Positions 36,356 to 45,577 of a DNA stretch of 64,000 nt are shown here, piece after piece. The notes under the pieces were generated by a model. The model saw only the letters and a program-made list of their open reading frames with translations, did no database searches and was not told the origin of the DNA. Origin of the DNA: Clostridium punense (GTDB lineage: Bacteria; Bacillota; Clostridia; Clostridiales; Clostridiaceae). The DNA is taken from NCBI RefSeq assembly GCF_017874425.1, contig NZ_JAGGLL010000002.1:62001-126000 (forward strand), given 5' to 3'. A program made the position numbers and the translations under genes. Position 1 is the first letter of the stretch, and the number at the start of each line of letters is the position of its first letter.

Positions 36356-37240
36356 TTAAAAGAGACTTAATTGCTCTTTTTCATAGGGACTTTGGTATGC
36401 CTTAATAATATCTGACATTTTATATAATATTCCTTTTTTATCACATTCTGTTTTGAAGCTTTTCCATAGTTCCTTTGACCTTACTGAAGAACATTCATAA
36501 GAAAAGCCGTACTCTTCAATGTACTTATTCTTAATTCCCTTAAAATTCTCATCTAATTTACTATAAAAATACTCCCTTTGCCCCTGCCTAAGAGTTACTC
36601 CAAAGTAGGGATAAATAAACCTAGCGCCACTATCAGCTGCTTGATTTATGATATTAATTATATTTTTTTCATTGTCTGCAATAAAAGGTAACACTGGCAT
36701 TAATAATATTCCAGTAAAAATTCCATTTTGAGAAAGCATCTTTATTGCTTCAAAACGCTTTGAAGGCAACGATACTTTTGGCTCAATTTTTTTACCCAAA
36801 GCATCTTCTGAGGTTGTAATTGTGATTTTAACAATTACAGGTGAATGGGTTGTAATACTTTTTAAAATATCTATATCTCTTGTAATTAGCTCACTTTTAG
36901 TTGCTATTGCTACACCAAAATTATATAAATCTATAAGCTCTAAGGCTTTTCTAGTGTAGTTATACTCTTTTTCTAAAGGATTATAGGGATCTGACATGGC
37001 CCCAGTAGCAATAACACCTTTTTTGCGCTTAGCCTTAAGTTCAGTGTTTATTATGTCAATGGCCTTGTCTTTCCCCCTAACTTTATCAAAGGTTTCAATA
37101 CCATAGCACTCACTTCTAGAGTCACAATAAATACATCCATGAGAGCAGCCCTTATAGATATTCATATTATAATTTGTTCCAAACCAATTTTCATTATAAG
37201 TTCTTTGAGATAAGATTTGCTTTGCAGGAATAAGTTCCAC
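36356..37240 (-). CDS. Radical SAM protein of the SPL/Rv2578c type
   Basis: A 294-residue iron-sulfur enzyme. The radical SAM triad CSHGCIYC (about 32-39) follows the NIYKGC motif, and DSRSECYG and GAMSDPYNPLEKEYNYTR are shared with the spore-photoproduct-lyase-like family (often annotated SPL family radical SAM protein). It lacks the extra C-terminal Cys region needed to claim true spore photoproduct lyase. The substrate is unknown. The start is a GTG at 37240 with AAGGGG upstream. Confidence 0.85.
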   Translation of the reverse strand: MELIPAKQILSQRTYNENWFGTNYNMNIYKGCSHGCIYCDSRSECYGIETFDKVRGKDKAIDIINTELKAKRKKGVIATGAMSDPYNPLEKEYNYTRKALELIDLYNFGVAIATKSELITRDIDILKSITTHSPVIVKITITTSEDALGKKIEPKVSLPSKRFEAIKMLSQNGIFTGILLMPVLPFIADNEKNIINIINQAADSGARFIYPYFGVTLRQGQREYFYSKLDENFKGIKNKYIEEYGFSYECSSVRSKELWKSFKTECDKKGILYKMSDIIKAYQSPYEKEQLSLF

Positions 37241-37614
37241 TATTACCCCTTCTTCCTTCCAGGTTTATATAAATAAACAAGATCAAAAATTTATATATAC
37301 CTTTAGTATGGAATTTATTTAAAAGTATAACTTAGTTATTACTACGCATTGGACCTACTTATTTCTTTTAAAAACCTCGTCTTGGAAGTAATGATTGAAA
37401 TAGTTTTTCATAATAAATATATTATATAAGATTCATGTTTCTTTTTACAGAACTATAATAAAATTGTAAGAAAGATTATTTTTATTTTTCAAGTCTATAC
37501 TGTCATATTCCCCTATGATAGTATTATAAATATAGAAAATAAAGTTAATATAGGCTTCCTTAGTTAAAGTTTAATTTATTCGTGATGAATTTCATTCATC
37601 TTCACAAAGCCGTT
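37241..37614. other. Gap between divergent genes
   Basis: No gene seen. It must contain promoters for the radical SAM gene (minus) and the GPH symporter (plus); repeat copy C follows directly. Confidence 0.3.
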
Positions 37615-37669
37615 AAGGGAACCAATGTAGGTCCCTGTATAAGCTAAGTCATAACTTTGGTTCCCTATA
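37615..37669 (+). repeat. Dispersed ~55-bp palindromic repeat, copy C (best preserved)
   Basis: AAGGGAACCAATGTAGG on the left and ACTTTGGTTCCCTATA on the right give a 9-bp perfect stem GGGAACCAA/TTGGTTCCC plus extra pairs. It ends about five bases before the AAGGAG ribosome site of the symporter gene, so the folded RNA could influence translation. Confidence 0.8.
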
Positions 37670-37688
37670 AATAAGGAGTAGTGTTATT

Positions 37689-39125
37689 TTGAGTAAACTT
37701 AGAAGTAGTAGCCACAGAAAAATTCCTTTTCTAGATAAGATGGGTTACGGCCTTGGAAATTTCACCACTGGAGTTTCAAATCAAGTTTTAGGAACCTATT
37801 TAGTTTTTTATTGCACAGCTATTCTTGATATCCCTGGCAGTTTAGTAGGACTTGCTGTTAGCTTAAGTATAATTTGGGACGCTATTACAGACCCTTTTAT
37901 GGGGTATATTTCTGATATGACTAAATCACAAACCTTTGGGAGGCGTCACCAATATCTCCTAATAGGTGGTATTGGCCTAGGAATATGTAACTTTATTCTT
38001 TGGAATATAAGCTCTGGTATTTCTCCATACATGAAATTTGTTCTTATTTTCCTTTTAATAATTGTGATTAAAACCTTTAGCACAATTTATGTAACTCCTT
38101 ACACTGCCCTTGGAGCAGAACTTTCTAATGATTATAATGAAAGAACAACAATACAGGGAATTAAAACTATATTCTTCCTTCTTGGACTAGCCTTTGTATC
38201 AGTATTTGGTATGTTTGTATTTTTTAGACCAACACCAGAGTTTCCATCTGGACAGCTAAACCCAGCCTCTTATAATAGAATGGGACTATTTACTTCACTG
38301 CTTATCATCATTTTCGCAGTTTGGTGTTTTTTCTCTACTAAAAAATATATTCCTATTCTTAATGAGCATATTCAGACTGACACAAGTGATTCAAAGCTAT
38401 CTACTTTACTGTCAGCTTTCAAGGATATATTTCTTAATAAAACCTTTAGACATGTAGCTTTTGCTTATATGTTTACCAACATAGCCTCGGCCTTAGTTAC
38501 AAATATGGGGTTACATGTTTTTACTTACACTTTCTCACTGGATAGTCAACAAATTGCTCTTATTGTTGGAGTACAGTTTTTAGTGTCAATTATATCTCAA
38601 CCTCTTTGGTCACTAATATCTAAAAGATTAGATAAAAAGCCTTCTATGGTTTTGGGAATAATCCTTTGTATTATAAGCAGTTTTATTTTCCTTCTTCTAA
38701 TATTTGCGAAGGATTATGTTAGCGGTAATGTGCTTTACTTTTTCCCCTTTGGAATTTTAGCTGGTTTTGGTACAGGTGGACTTTTCACCCTGCCCCTATC
38801 AATGGTTGCAGATGTAATTGATTTAGACGAGCTTAACACAGGAAAAAGGGCTGAAGGAAGCTATTATGGATGTTTAACTTTATTTTATAAGATGTCTCAA
38901 TCCATTACCCTACTACTTATAGGCTTTATATTAGATTTAGTAAAGTTTGATGCAAATTTAACCACTCAGGCGGAAAGTACTGTAATCATTCTTGCATTAT
39001 TACTAAGTATTGGTTCAGCTGTAAGTTTTATTGCAGCACTTTTAAGTGTGTTAGGCTATAATCTTAACAGAAGTAAGGTCGAAGAAATTCAAAAGAAAAT
39101 TGCCAGCAATAATATAACAATTTAG
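37689..39125 (+). CDS. GPH-family (MelB-like) sugar:cation symporter
   Basis: A 478-residue, 12-segment membrane transporter. GYGLGNFTTGVSNQVLGTYLVFYC starts the first helices; the conserved cytoplasmic motif DAITDPFMGYISDMTKSQTFGRRHQYLLIGG marks the glycoside-pentoside-hexuronide family (MelB, LacS). The sugar cannot be told; no glycosidase lies nearby. It initiates at a TTG (37689) placed ten bases after AAGGAG; no in-frame ATG is available. Repeat copy C forms its leader. Confidence 0.88.
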   Translation: MSKLRSSSHRKIPFLDKMGYGLGNFTTGVSNQVLGTYLVFYCTAILDIPGSLVGLAVSLSIIWDAITDPFMGYISDMTKSQTFGRRHQYLLIGGIGLGICNFILWNISSGISPYMKFVLIFLLIIVIKTFSTIYVTPYTALGAELSNDYNERTTIQGIKTIFFLLGLAFVSVFGMFVFFRPTPEFPSGQLNPASYNRMGLFTSLLIIIFAVWCFFSTKKYIPILNEHIQTDTSDSKLSTLLSAFKDIFLNKTFRHVAFAYMFTNIASALVTNMGLHVFTYTFSLDSQQIALIVGVQFLVSIISQPLWSLISKRLDKKPSMVLGIILCIISSFIFLLLIFAKDYVSGNVLYFFPFGILAGFGTGGLFTLPLSMVADVIDLDELNTGKRAEGSYYGCLTLFYKMSQSITLLLIGFILDLVKFDANLTTQAESTVIILALLLSIGSAVSFIAALLSVLGYNLNRSKVEEIQKKIASNNITI

Positions 39126-39211
39126 TTGTTTTAGAATTAAATACTCCTAGATAGAAATTAGCTAGATTCTAAATTATAGGCTTTAGTTATAAAATGAAGT
39201 TTGTATAAGAA

Positions 39212-39255
39212 AAGACTATATCTATGACTTAAAAAGTCATAAATATAGTCCTTTT
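39212..39255. terminator. Bidirectional terminator between the symporter and MerR genes
   Basis: Stem GACTATATCTATGACTT / AAGTCATAAATATAGTC with TTTTTAT on the plus side and TTTTCTTAT on the minus side, between convergent genes. Confidence 0.85.
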
Positions 39256-39272
39256 TATGCGTCTAAATTATT

Positions 39273-40037
39273 TTACTTCTTCATACCTGTATAAATAAGA
39301 ATAGCATCTCTTAAAAACTGTGCAGTTCCTGGCTGCTTTTTATCATAATATACTGTAAATCTCTCATCAGCTACATACATTTCAGCAAGACCTGCATGGG
39401 CTTCTTTACTATATTGTGGCCAAGTGAAACTTAACCACTGCTTATGAAGTTCAGCAGCCTTTTGAGCAAGCGTTCCTGCTGGGTCACCAGTTTTAAAAGC
39501 TTCTGCTAAAACTTCTTCAACTTCCTCTCCGATTCTTACCATTTCCTCATACTTCTCTTCAGGCATATCTTTAAACATTTTATTTGACTTTTCTATGGTG
39601 TCACTACCGTATTTCTCTCTTATTTCCTTGCCATATTTCTTTTCATTATCTTCTACTATCTTTTGTTTAAAACCTTCAAATTTTTCTTTATTTGTCATTT
39701 TTACTTTCCCCTCTCTTAAAGCTATTGTTTTGTCTACATTTTCAATTAATATATTTAATTGTTCTCTTTTCTCAAGGAGTTTTTGTCGATGCTCTTTAAG
39801 TGCAGTAGCTCCATCAAAGGAAGGTGAAGACATAATAGTTTTTATTGTATCAAGTTCCACACCTAACTCTTTATAAAATAATATTTGCTGCAGCCTATCC
39901 ACTTCAGTCTCACCATAAATCCGATATCCTGAAGAATTAATTCTTGCCGGCTTAAGAATTCCTATTTCATCATAATATCTAAGAGTTCTAGTACTAACTC
40001 CCGCTAAACTGCTTAACTTCTGCACTGTGTATTCCAT
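39273..40037 (-). CDS. MerR-family regulator with TipAS domain
   Basis: A 254-residue regulator. The winged helix (1-70) has STRTLRYYDEIGILKPARI and SGYRIYGETEVDRLQQILFYKELG. A dimer coiled coil lies around 75-110. The TipAS ligand domain follows, with WLSFTWPQYSKEAHAGLAEMYVADERFTVYYDKKQPG near the end. TipA relatives sense thiopeptides or other drugs and activate multidrug exporters. No exporter is adjacent; the GPH gene is convergent. MITE copy 3 lies in its upstream region. Confidence 0.92.
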   Translation of the reverse strand: MEYTVQKLSSLAGVSTRTLRYYDEIGILKPARINSSGYRIYGETEVDRLQQILFYKELGVELDTIKTIMSSPSFDGATALKEHRQKLLEKREQLNILIENVDKTIALREGKVKMTNKEKFEGFKQKIVEDNEKKYGKEIREKYGSDTIEKSNKMFKDMPEEKYEEMVRIGEEVEEVLAEAFKTGDPAGTLAQKAAELHKQWLSFTWPQYSKEAHAGLAEMYVADERFTVYYDKKQPGTAQFLRDAILIYTGMKK

Positions 40038-40085
40038 AACCTTGTCTCCTTTCAGCCATGTAAACTAAGTTTTATCATTACCTTA

Positions 40086-40152
40086 GGCATTTAAAAATAA
40101 ATAGTAACACAAAATAGCTGAGTATCTGACTTATTTATTTATCTAAGATGCC
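40086..40152 (+). mobile_element. MITE-like element, copy 3 (internally deleted, 67 bp)
   Basis: It begins GGCATTTAAAAATAAATAG and ends TGACTTATTTATTTATCTAAGATGCC-like, with CACAAAATAG inside, matching the left 20 bp and right ~45 bp of the full copies. The middle (~95-110 bp) is gone. Flanks are TTA and CTA, close to the target duplications of the other copies. It lies between the MerR start and the metallohydrolase stop. Confidence 0.65.
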
Positions 40153-40233
40153 CTAATATTAATTTACACCTTTACGTTGCGTTAAGGTCAATAGACTTTT
40201 TATATTTTTTAAGAGGAACTTTTTTTTATTTTA

Positions 40234-41127
40234 TCAGCTTCTTATATACTTAAGAAAACCGTCTTCCATAACTAGATCTATTACTCCTGTTTCATTTAAG
40301 TACTCAACATAAGATCTTAACATTCTTTCTAACACATTATATTTATATATGGTTTTTACACTTATTTTAAACTCACTAATCACTGCTCTCATGATTTCTT
40401 CCATAGTCATAGGTCCAATGATTACATTATATACCTTCACTGATATTTCTTTAAAGAAATCATTGTTATCATTTATTAGGTTAGCAATGTCCTCAAAAAT
40501 CCCCTTATGAGCTACAATATATTTGCTACATTTTAAATTATGGAGTTTCTCTTTACTTTCCAAGGCTTCTCTAAGTATAAAGCAGTAAGGTAATTTGGAC
40601 CCTCTCATTACTTCATAGCTTATTAATGCATCCCCTAAGTAAGCCACATTATCAGGAGTTACAATACAAATATGGGCTGGACTGTGCCCTGGGGTATGTA
40701 TTATTTTAAACTTTATTCCACATAAATATATTTTATCTTGGTTGTTCTCAATCATAATATCTGTTTCACAAACCATATGTCCATAATGTTCAACTATCTC
40801 TAATATATTTTGATTACTGTAAAATAACTTTAAATTTACAGTAGAACTACAAATATGAGCCTCATAAGCTGGCATAGCAATAATAGCATTATACTTCTCT
40901 TTTAAATGAGCATTATTTCCTATATGATCTATATGAGAATGAGTACATAATATTCCAGACACCTTAAACCCATTGTGTTCTAAAACTTTGTCTATGCCTT
41001 CTCTTTCTCCTTGCTTCCATCCTGTATCCATCATAATTATTTCTTCATCATTTATTTTATAAAAAGGAATGTAAGTCATTCCAGTATCAATGCAAAAGGT
41101 ATTTCCTTTTACTTTTATTACTTCCAT
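40234..41127 (-). CDS. Metallo-beta-lactamase-fold hydrolase
   Basis: A 297-residue soluble enzyme with the dinuclear metal motif THSHIDHIG (His63, His65, Asp67, His68). Further metal ligands are in HTPGHSPAH and an Asp in YLGDAL, and a late His is in IVAHKG. The C-terminal ~70 residues form a helical tail seen in glyoxalase II-like and other MBL hydrolases. The substrate is not deducible. GGGGTGG precedes the ATG. It is single and no terminator with a T-run was identified. Confidence 0.9.
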   Translation of the reverse strand: MEVIKVKGNTFCIDTGMTYIPFYKINDEEIIMMDTGWKQGEREGIDKVLEHNGFKVSGILCTHSHIDHIGNNAHLKEKYNAIIAMPAYEAHICSSTVNLKLFYSNQNILEIVEHYGHMVCETDIMIENNQDKIYLCGIKFKIIHTPGHSPAHICIVTPDNVAYLGDALISYEVMRGSKLPYCFILREALESKEKLHNLKCSKYIVAHKGIFEDIANLINDNNDFFKEISVKVYNVIIGPMTMEEIMRAVISEFKISVKTIYKYNVLERMLRSYVEYLNETGVIDLVMEDGFLKYIRS

Positions 41128-41578
41128 TCAACCACCCCTTACTTTTCCTTTATGATCTATCCTTGAATTTAAATTTTTGTACAAGTCAATATTTTACTTA
41201 TTAATTTGCTATAGCTTTAATTTCTATTAAATTCAATTCCTTCTTATAGGTGTTAATCTAAAGATTCCTCTTTTTCACAATCAAAGGTTCCTATGCTGAC
41301 TAAGATAGAATACTGTATAAGTTAAATATTAATTTTACCACATTAATATTATAAAGGTTTTAATATCTTATTATAACTTTACACTTCCATAAAAACTAGA
41401 ATGTTTGTTGTTTTATGGCATTTCACCATGAATTTTAGCACAAATTTAAACATATTTATATTTACAATTTATTCATTATTTATTCAAAATTCTATTTTTT
41501 GGATATATAATTAGATATAAGCTAGTATAAATTATCTAAATTTATACTCTTAATTTGAATACAGAGGGAAGTGTTTTT
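41128..41578. other. Gap between divergent metallohydrolase and amino-acid permease genes
   Basis: No gene. AT-rich promoter region; fragments near 41285-41335 (AAAGGTTCCTAT, TGTATAAGTTAA) recall the palindromic repeat family but are too scrambled to call. Confidence 0.3.
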
Positions 41579-42970
41579 ATGGACAATCAAAACTTATTAA
41601 AAGATCCTGCGGAATCAAAGCTAAGACGTGAGCTTGGTTTAGGTGCTGCAATTGCAATTGTGGTTGGTAATTGCATAGGCTCAGGAGTTTTCATGGCTCC
41701 AGCTTCTTTAGCAAGGATTTCTAATCCTACCACTGCAATTATTGCTTGGCTTATCACTTCATTTGGTTCTCTGCTCATAGCCCTTAGTTTTGCAAATTTA
41801 TCTTCCAGAATTCCAGTAACCGGTGGTCCAATTGCCTACACAAGAACTGCCTTTGGAGAGTTTCCAGCCTTTCTAATTGGATGGACTTATTGGATAGGTG
41901 CTTGGGTTGGTAATGCCGCTATTATAACTGCCTTCATGAGTTATTTTACTTACTTTGTTCCCTCAGCAAATACTCCATTGGCAGCCTTTTTAATCACATC
42001 CTTTGTTTTATGGTTCTTTACTATTATTAATATCTTAGGAGTAAAGAATGCAGGTATTATAGGTATTATTACTACAATATTAAAAGTAGCAGCTTTATTA
42101 GTTTTCCTAGTTATAGCTATAATAAACTTTGACCCTCAATACTTATCCACAGTATCTAGTAGTGAAGTAAGTGGTATGAGTAGCCTACCTGCTGCTATTG
42201 CTGTGGCTTTATGGGCCTTTGTTGGCTTAGAAAGTGCCACTGTACCTGCTGGAGAAATTAAAAATCCAGAAAAGAACATTAAAAAAAGCACCATTATTGG
42301 TACTTTAATTGCAGCTTTAATTTATATTTTAATATCAGTAGTTGCTATGGGTGCAATGGGGCAGGATGTATTAGCTAAGTCCGATGCTCCATTAGCAGAC
42401 ATAATAAATGCTTCAACTAACGGAACCTGGGGTGGAACCTTTATTGCTATTGGTGCAATAATATCTACCCTTGGAGCAACTTCTGGATGGATTTTGACCA
42501 CTGGAAGAAGTGCTTATGCAGCAGCAGAAGAAAAGCTTTTTCCACCAATTTTTGCACATGTAAGCAAAAAATTTGCTACTCCTACGGCTTCACTTATTAT
42601 CAGTGGAATTTGCGCTAATATTCTTCTAATCCTAAACTATGTAGGAAGCTTAAGATCAGCCTTTGACTTCATGATTTTACTTGGCACCTTAGCCTTTTTA
42701 CCTGCTTATAGCTTTGCAGCTGCAGCAGAAATTGTGCTTCTAAAAAAATTCCCAGGGAAATTCAACTTCTGGAATTTCCTTAAAAACTCCTTTATTTCTT
42801 TACTAGCTTTTGCCTATTCTATATATGCAATATATGGAACAGGTGCAGAGGTTGTTATGTACGGCTTCATACTAATGCTAGTTGGAATACCTTTCTATGT
42901 ATATATGATGTTAAGGCAACGTCAAACAACTTCAATTACTAAGGGTGAAGGAACTAGTATCTCCAGCTAA
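41579..42970 (+). CDS. APC-superfamily amino-acid permease
   Basis: A 463-residue, roughly 12-segment membrane transporter. The first helix contains the substrate-backbone motif GNCIGSGVFMAPASLA. Also visible are FGEFPAFLIGWTYWIGAWVGNAA, ALWAFVGLESATVPAGEIKNPEKNI and the SGWILTTGRSAYAAAEEKLFP block, typical of the basic amino acid/polyamine antiporter group. A substrate such as arginine, ornithine or lysine is a guess. AGAGGGA precedes the ATG at 41579; the longer frame starts with a TTG at 41555 without a ribosome site. Confidence 0.9.
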   Translation: MDNQNLLKDPAESKLRRELGLGAAIAIVVGNCIGSGVFMAPASLARISNPTTAIIAWLITSFGSLLIALSFANLSSRIPVTGGPIAYTRTAFGEFPAFLIGWTYWIGAWVGNAAIITAFMSYFTYFVPSANTPLAAFLITSFVLWFFTIINILGVKNAGIIGIITTILKVAALLVFLVIAIINFDPQYLSTVSSSEVSGMSSLPAAIAVALWAFVGLESATVPAGEIKNPEKNIKKSTIIGTLIAALIYILISVVAMGAMGQDVLAKSDAPLADIINASTNGTWGGTFIAIGAIISTLGATSGWILTTGRSAYAAAEEKLFPPIFAHVSKKFATPTASLIISGICANILLILNYVGSLRSAFDFMILLGTLAFLPAYSFAAAAEIVLLKKFPGKFNFWNFLKNSFISLLAFAYSIYAIYGTGAEVVMYGFILMLVGIPFYVYMMLRQRQTTSITKGEGTSISS

Positions 42971-43003
42971 GTAATTATAGTTTCAATAACTAGTATTATA
43001 GGG

Positions 43004-43054
43004 GATCAAGGTACTAGGAGTTAAATCATGCATTATTTCTTACTTGGTTCCCTT
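43004..43054 (-). repeat. Dispersed palindromic repeat, copy D (inverted)
   Basis: Read on the minus strand it starts TTAAGGGAACCAAG and ends CCTTGATCCCCTATA, matching the arms of copy C in the opposite orientation. The interior has diverged. It follows the amino-acid permease gene. Confidence 0.55.
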
Positions 43055-43121
43055 AAGACTTTTTTTAAACCATCTCCTGAAGTAATTATTTAATATTACA
43101 ATGGTTTATCCATAATTTAAA

Positions 43122-43190
43122 CTCAATAACAGCAAAGCCATGGACAATAGAATTAATTCTCTATTTATCCATGGCTTTGCTGTTATTGAG
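43122..43190. terminator. 23-bp palindromic CCATGG hairpin between convergent genes, copy 2
   Basis: A perfect 23-bp stem (arms 43122-43144 and 43168-43190) contains AAAGCCATGGA / TCCATGGCTTT and loop sequence CAATAGAATTAATTCTCTATT. It separates the amino-acid permease (plus) from motB (minus). The core shares AAGCCATGG-x-CAATAGA with the hairpin at 33211-33255. The T-run is weak on both sides, so intrinsic termination would rely on the unusually long stem. Confidence 0.7.
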
Positions 43191-43244
43191 AATTATTATG
43201 AATCAAATAATAGTTCTCTTTTGCTTCTAAAAAATTATAGCTAG

Positions 43245-44006
43245 TTAATTGCCGTTAGTTTTTTCTGGGGCTGTATACTTACGAACTACAAATATTTCTA
43301 CTCTTCTGTTTTTAGCTCTACCATCTGCAGTAGAATTTTCATACTTAGGCTTTTGTTCACCGAAAGCTTGAATTGACATTCTACCTTCTTGCACTCCACC
43401 CATATTTGTTATATAGTTCATTACATTTATAGCTCTCATAGCACTTAAATCCCAGTTTGAACGAAATCTATTATTGCTAATAGGTACATTATCTGTATGA
43501 CCTACTATTTTAATATCATTATCGAGCCCCTTTACCATATTCGAAATTTTAATTAAAAATGGCTCTACCTCTTTTAATACTTGAGCATCTCCTGAATTAA
43601 ACAGAACTACATCTTGTATGGATATCTCTAATCCACCTTCATTAAGGTCTACCTTAACCTTATCAGAATACCCTTCACTTTTAATTTGTTGTTCAAGATT
43701 TTCCATTACCTCTTTCATCTTATTATCTTCAACTACATTATTTGGTAATGGAGTCTCTTCAGTATCTCCTGAGCTGCTAGCTTCTGGAACAGGAAGGGTT
43801 GGACCACCTTTCTCTATTAATACTCCGCTTCCACCAGAAAATATAGCATTAAAATTCTCTTGAACACTTTTAAACTTTTCATTATCTACCTTACTCATGG
43901 CAAACATAACAATGAAAAGAGCTAGTAATAGAGTTAGCATATCTGCATAAGGAATAAGCCAAGTTTCGTCCATATGCTCTTCATGATGTACTTTTTTCTT
44001 TCTCAT
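43245..44006 (-). CDS. motB: Flagellar motor stator protein MotB
   Basis: A 253-residue stator subunit anchoring the motor to peptidoglycan. The single membrane helix (about 16-38) carries the proton-binding Asp22 in PYADMLTLLLALFIVMFA. A linker with SSGDTEETPLP follows. The OmpA-like domain (about 120-250) has VGHTDNVPISN, NWDLSAMRA and AFGEQKP...NRRVEI. AGAGGAG precedes the ATG, 12 bp after motA. It ends convergently with an amino-acid permease. Confidence 0.96.
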   Translation of the reverse strand: MRKKKVHHEEHMDETWLIPYADMLTLLLALFIVMFAMSKVDNEKFKSVQENFNAIFSGGSGVLIEKGGPTLPVPEASSSGDTEETPLPNNVVEDNKMKEVMENLEQQIKSEGYSDKVKVDLNEGGLEISIQDVVLFNSGDAQVLKEVEPFLIKISNMVKGLDNDIKIVGHTDNVPISNNRFRSNWDLSAMRAINVMNYITNMGGVQEGRMSIQAFGEQKPKYENSTADGRAKNRRVEIFVVRKYTAPEKTNGN

Positions 44007-44018
44007 GATTATTCTCCT

Positions 44019-44804
44019 CTAAGCATCTCTATTATTTGCTTCAAATTCTTTTCTATCCTTTGGTTTTAACATACCTAGAAGTTTCTTTTCAATTATCTTA
44101 GGATTCTTTCCCTCTTGTATGGCAAGGATTCCTTCTAAAATTATACGCATACTAGTTATTTCTTCATGAGATTTCCTTTTTAGTCTTGTCCCAAAAGGAT
44201 GGAAAATTACATATCCGAAGAAAATTCCATAAAGAGTGGCAACAAAGGCTGCTGCAATCATATGACCTAATTTTTCAGTATCATTTAAGTTTCCAAGAGC
44301 TCCTATTAGTCCGATAACCGCTCCTAAAACTCCAAGCGTTGGAGCAGAACCTCCTGCTGTTGAAAATATTAAGGCACCAGATCTATGCCTTTCCTCTGTT
44401 TCTTCAATATCAATACTTAATACTTCTTCAATATATTCTGGTTCTGCACCATCTACTACCATTTCAAGGCCCTTTTTCATAAATTTATTATCTAATCCTT
44501 GAATAGTACCTTCCAAAGAAAGTAATCCGTTCTTCCTAGTAGTTTGTGCCATTTCAACAATTTCCTTTACAATTTCAGCTGGCTTTTCCTTTTGCTTATT
44601 TCCAAAAAGCACGCCAAAAATCTTAGGTATTCTTAGAAACTCATCCTTTGGAAAGGAGTTCATTACAGCTGCAATGGTACCAACTAAAATTATTATTGCA
44701 GCAGCAGGATTTAATAATACAGTAACATCTGCACCCTTTACAATCATACCAACAATTATTGCGAAAAGACCAGTTATAACACCAATAATTAAGAAAATGT
44801 CCAT
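44019..44804 (-). CDS. motA: Flagellar motor stator protein MotA
   Basis: A 261-residue stator subunit with four membrane helices (about 3-23, 31-50, 145-170, 178-200). Family blocks present are AAAIIILVGTIAAVMNSFP, GLEMVVDGAEPEYIEEVL, GVLGAVIGLIGALGNLND and AAFVATLYGIFFGYVIFHP. With MotB it forms the proton channel that turns the flagellum. AGGAGG precedes the ATG. First gene of a motAB operon; cheX lies 300 bp upstream on the same strand. Confidence 0.96.
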   Translation of the reverse strand: MDIFLIIGVITGLFAIIVGMIVKGADVTVLLNPAAAIIILVGTIAAVMNSFPKDEFLRIPKIFGVLFGNKQKEKPAEIVKEIVEMAQTTRKNGLLSLEGTIQGLDNKFMKKGLEMVVDGAEPEYIEEVLSIDIEETEERHRSGALIFSTAGGSAPTLGVLGAVIGLIGALGNLNDTEKLGHMIAAAFVATLYGIFFGYVIFHPFGTRLKRKSHEEITSMRIILEGILAIQEGKNPKIIEKKLLGMLKPKDRKEFEANNRDA

Positions 44805-45106
44805 TTTAAGTCCTCCTAAGTCTTTTATACCATGAAGTTTAAATTACACTTAATGTGATTTTAGAATATATTTCGACCATTTCATTCATTTTTGCATGTG
44901 AATATTATATCATAATTTGTCAAAATAAAAAATGATTTTTTAAACACCTTAAATAAAACAATAATTTTAATCAATAATTTCACTATACAATTATTTTTTT
45001 ATATTCTTTCAATTATAACATAAAAATCTATGTAACTTAGTGAATAATTATTTAATTGTTACTCACTAAGCCACACAATCCTACTGCGTTACCTTTCTAA
45101 TTGTTT
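44805..45106. other. Gap between cheX and motA
   Basis: About 300 bp of AT-rich DNA. The motAB promoter should be here, but no sigma-28-type box was recognised. No hairpin terminator was identified for cheX. Confidence 0.35.
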
Positions 45107-45577
45107 CTATACTTTTTCTTTATAATTAATATCTATTTCTATAGAATCCCCATTATCAAAGTGAAGTGGTACACATACTACTTCTGCTTGAGTTGGAGTA
45201 AGTTCAATGTTATCTCCTGTAAAAATAGTAGGTGGTGTAATATCTACAGTAATATGATTTTTATAAAATACACTGGCAGTGTTTCCTAAAATCATATTAC
45301 ATAGTTCTGAAATAGCACTTTTTCCCATTTCACCTAATTCTGGCACTGCCATTCCACCCATCATAGATGAAGCAAGTTTGCATGCTAACTCATTTTTCAA
45401 AGAAAAAGTTACACTTCCATGAATCTGACCAGTTAACCCAATAAAAATCACTGTATTATTCCCCTTATACGGAGCTTGTTTAATATGTATTTCTCCTACA
45501 GTTGGGCTTAAACCCGTGGTCATGTTTATAATACTCTGACTTGATTCGATAAATGGGTTTATGTATTCGAATTTCAC
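45107..45577 (-). CDS. cheX: Chemotaxis protein CheX (CheY-P phosphatase)
   Basis: A 156-residue protein of the CheX/CheC family that removes phosphate from CheY. It carries a single active helix motif SELCNMILGN with Glu91 and Asn94 (E-x2-N), as in CheX, whereas CheC has two. The strand QIHGSVTFSL and the PPTIFTG segment also fit. The start is a GTG at 45577 behind AAGGGA; the longer frame begins with TTG inside that site. Close to motAB, in keeping with a motility role. Confidence 0.87.
   Translation of the reverse strand: MKFEYINPFIESSQSIINMTTGLSPTVGEIHIKQAPYKGNNTVIFIGLTGQIHGSVTFSLKNELACKLASSMMGGMAVPELGEMGKSAISELCNMILGNTASVFYKNHITVDITPPTIFTGDNIELTPTQAEVVCVPLHFDNGDSIEIDINYKEKV

Noticed and set aside
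36356-37240. Radical SAM protein considered as true spore photoproduct lyase (SplB)
   Set aside because: The length and the motifs (GAMSDPYNPLE) fit the broader SPL-like family; the extra residues defining SplB were not seen.
41285-41335. Fragments resembling the palindromic repeat family (AAAGGTTCCTAT, TGTATAAGTTAA)
   Set aside because: Order and spacing do not match the other six copies; likely chance or too decayed to call.
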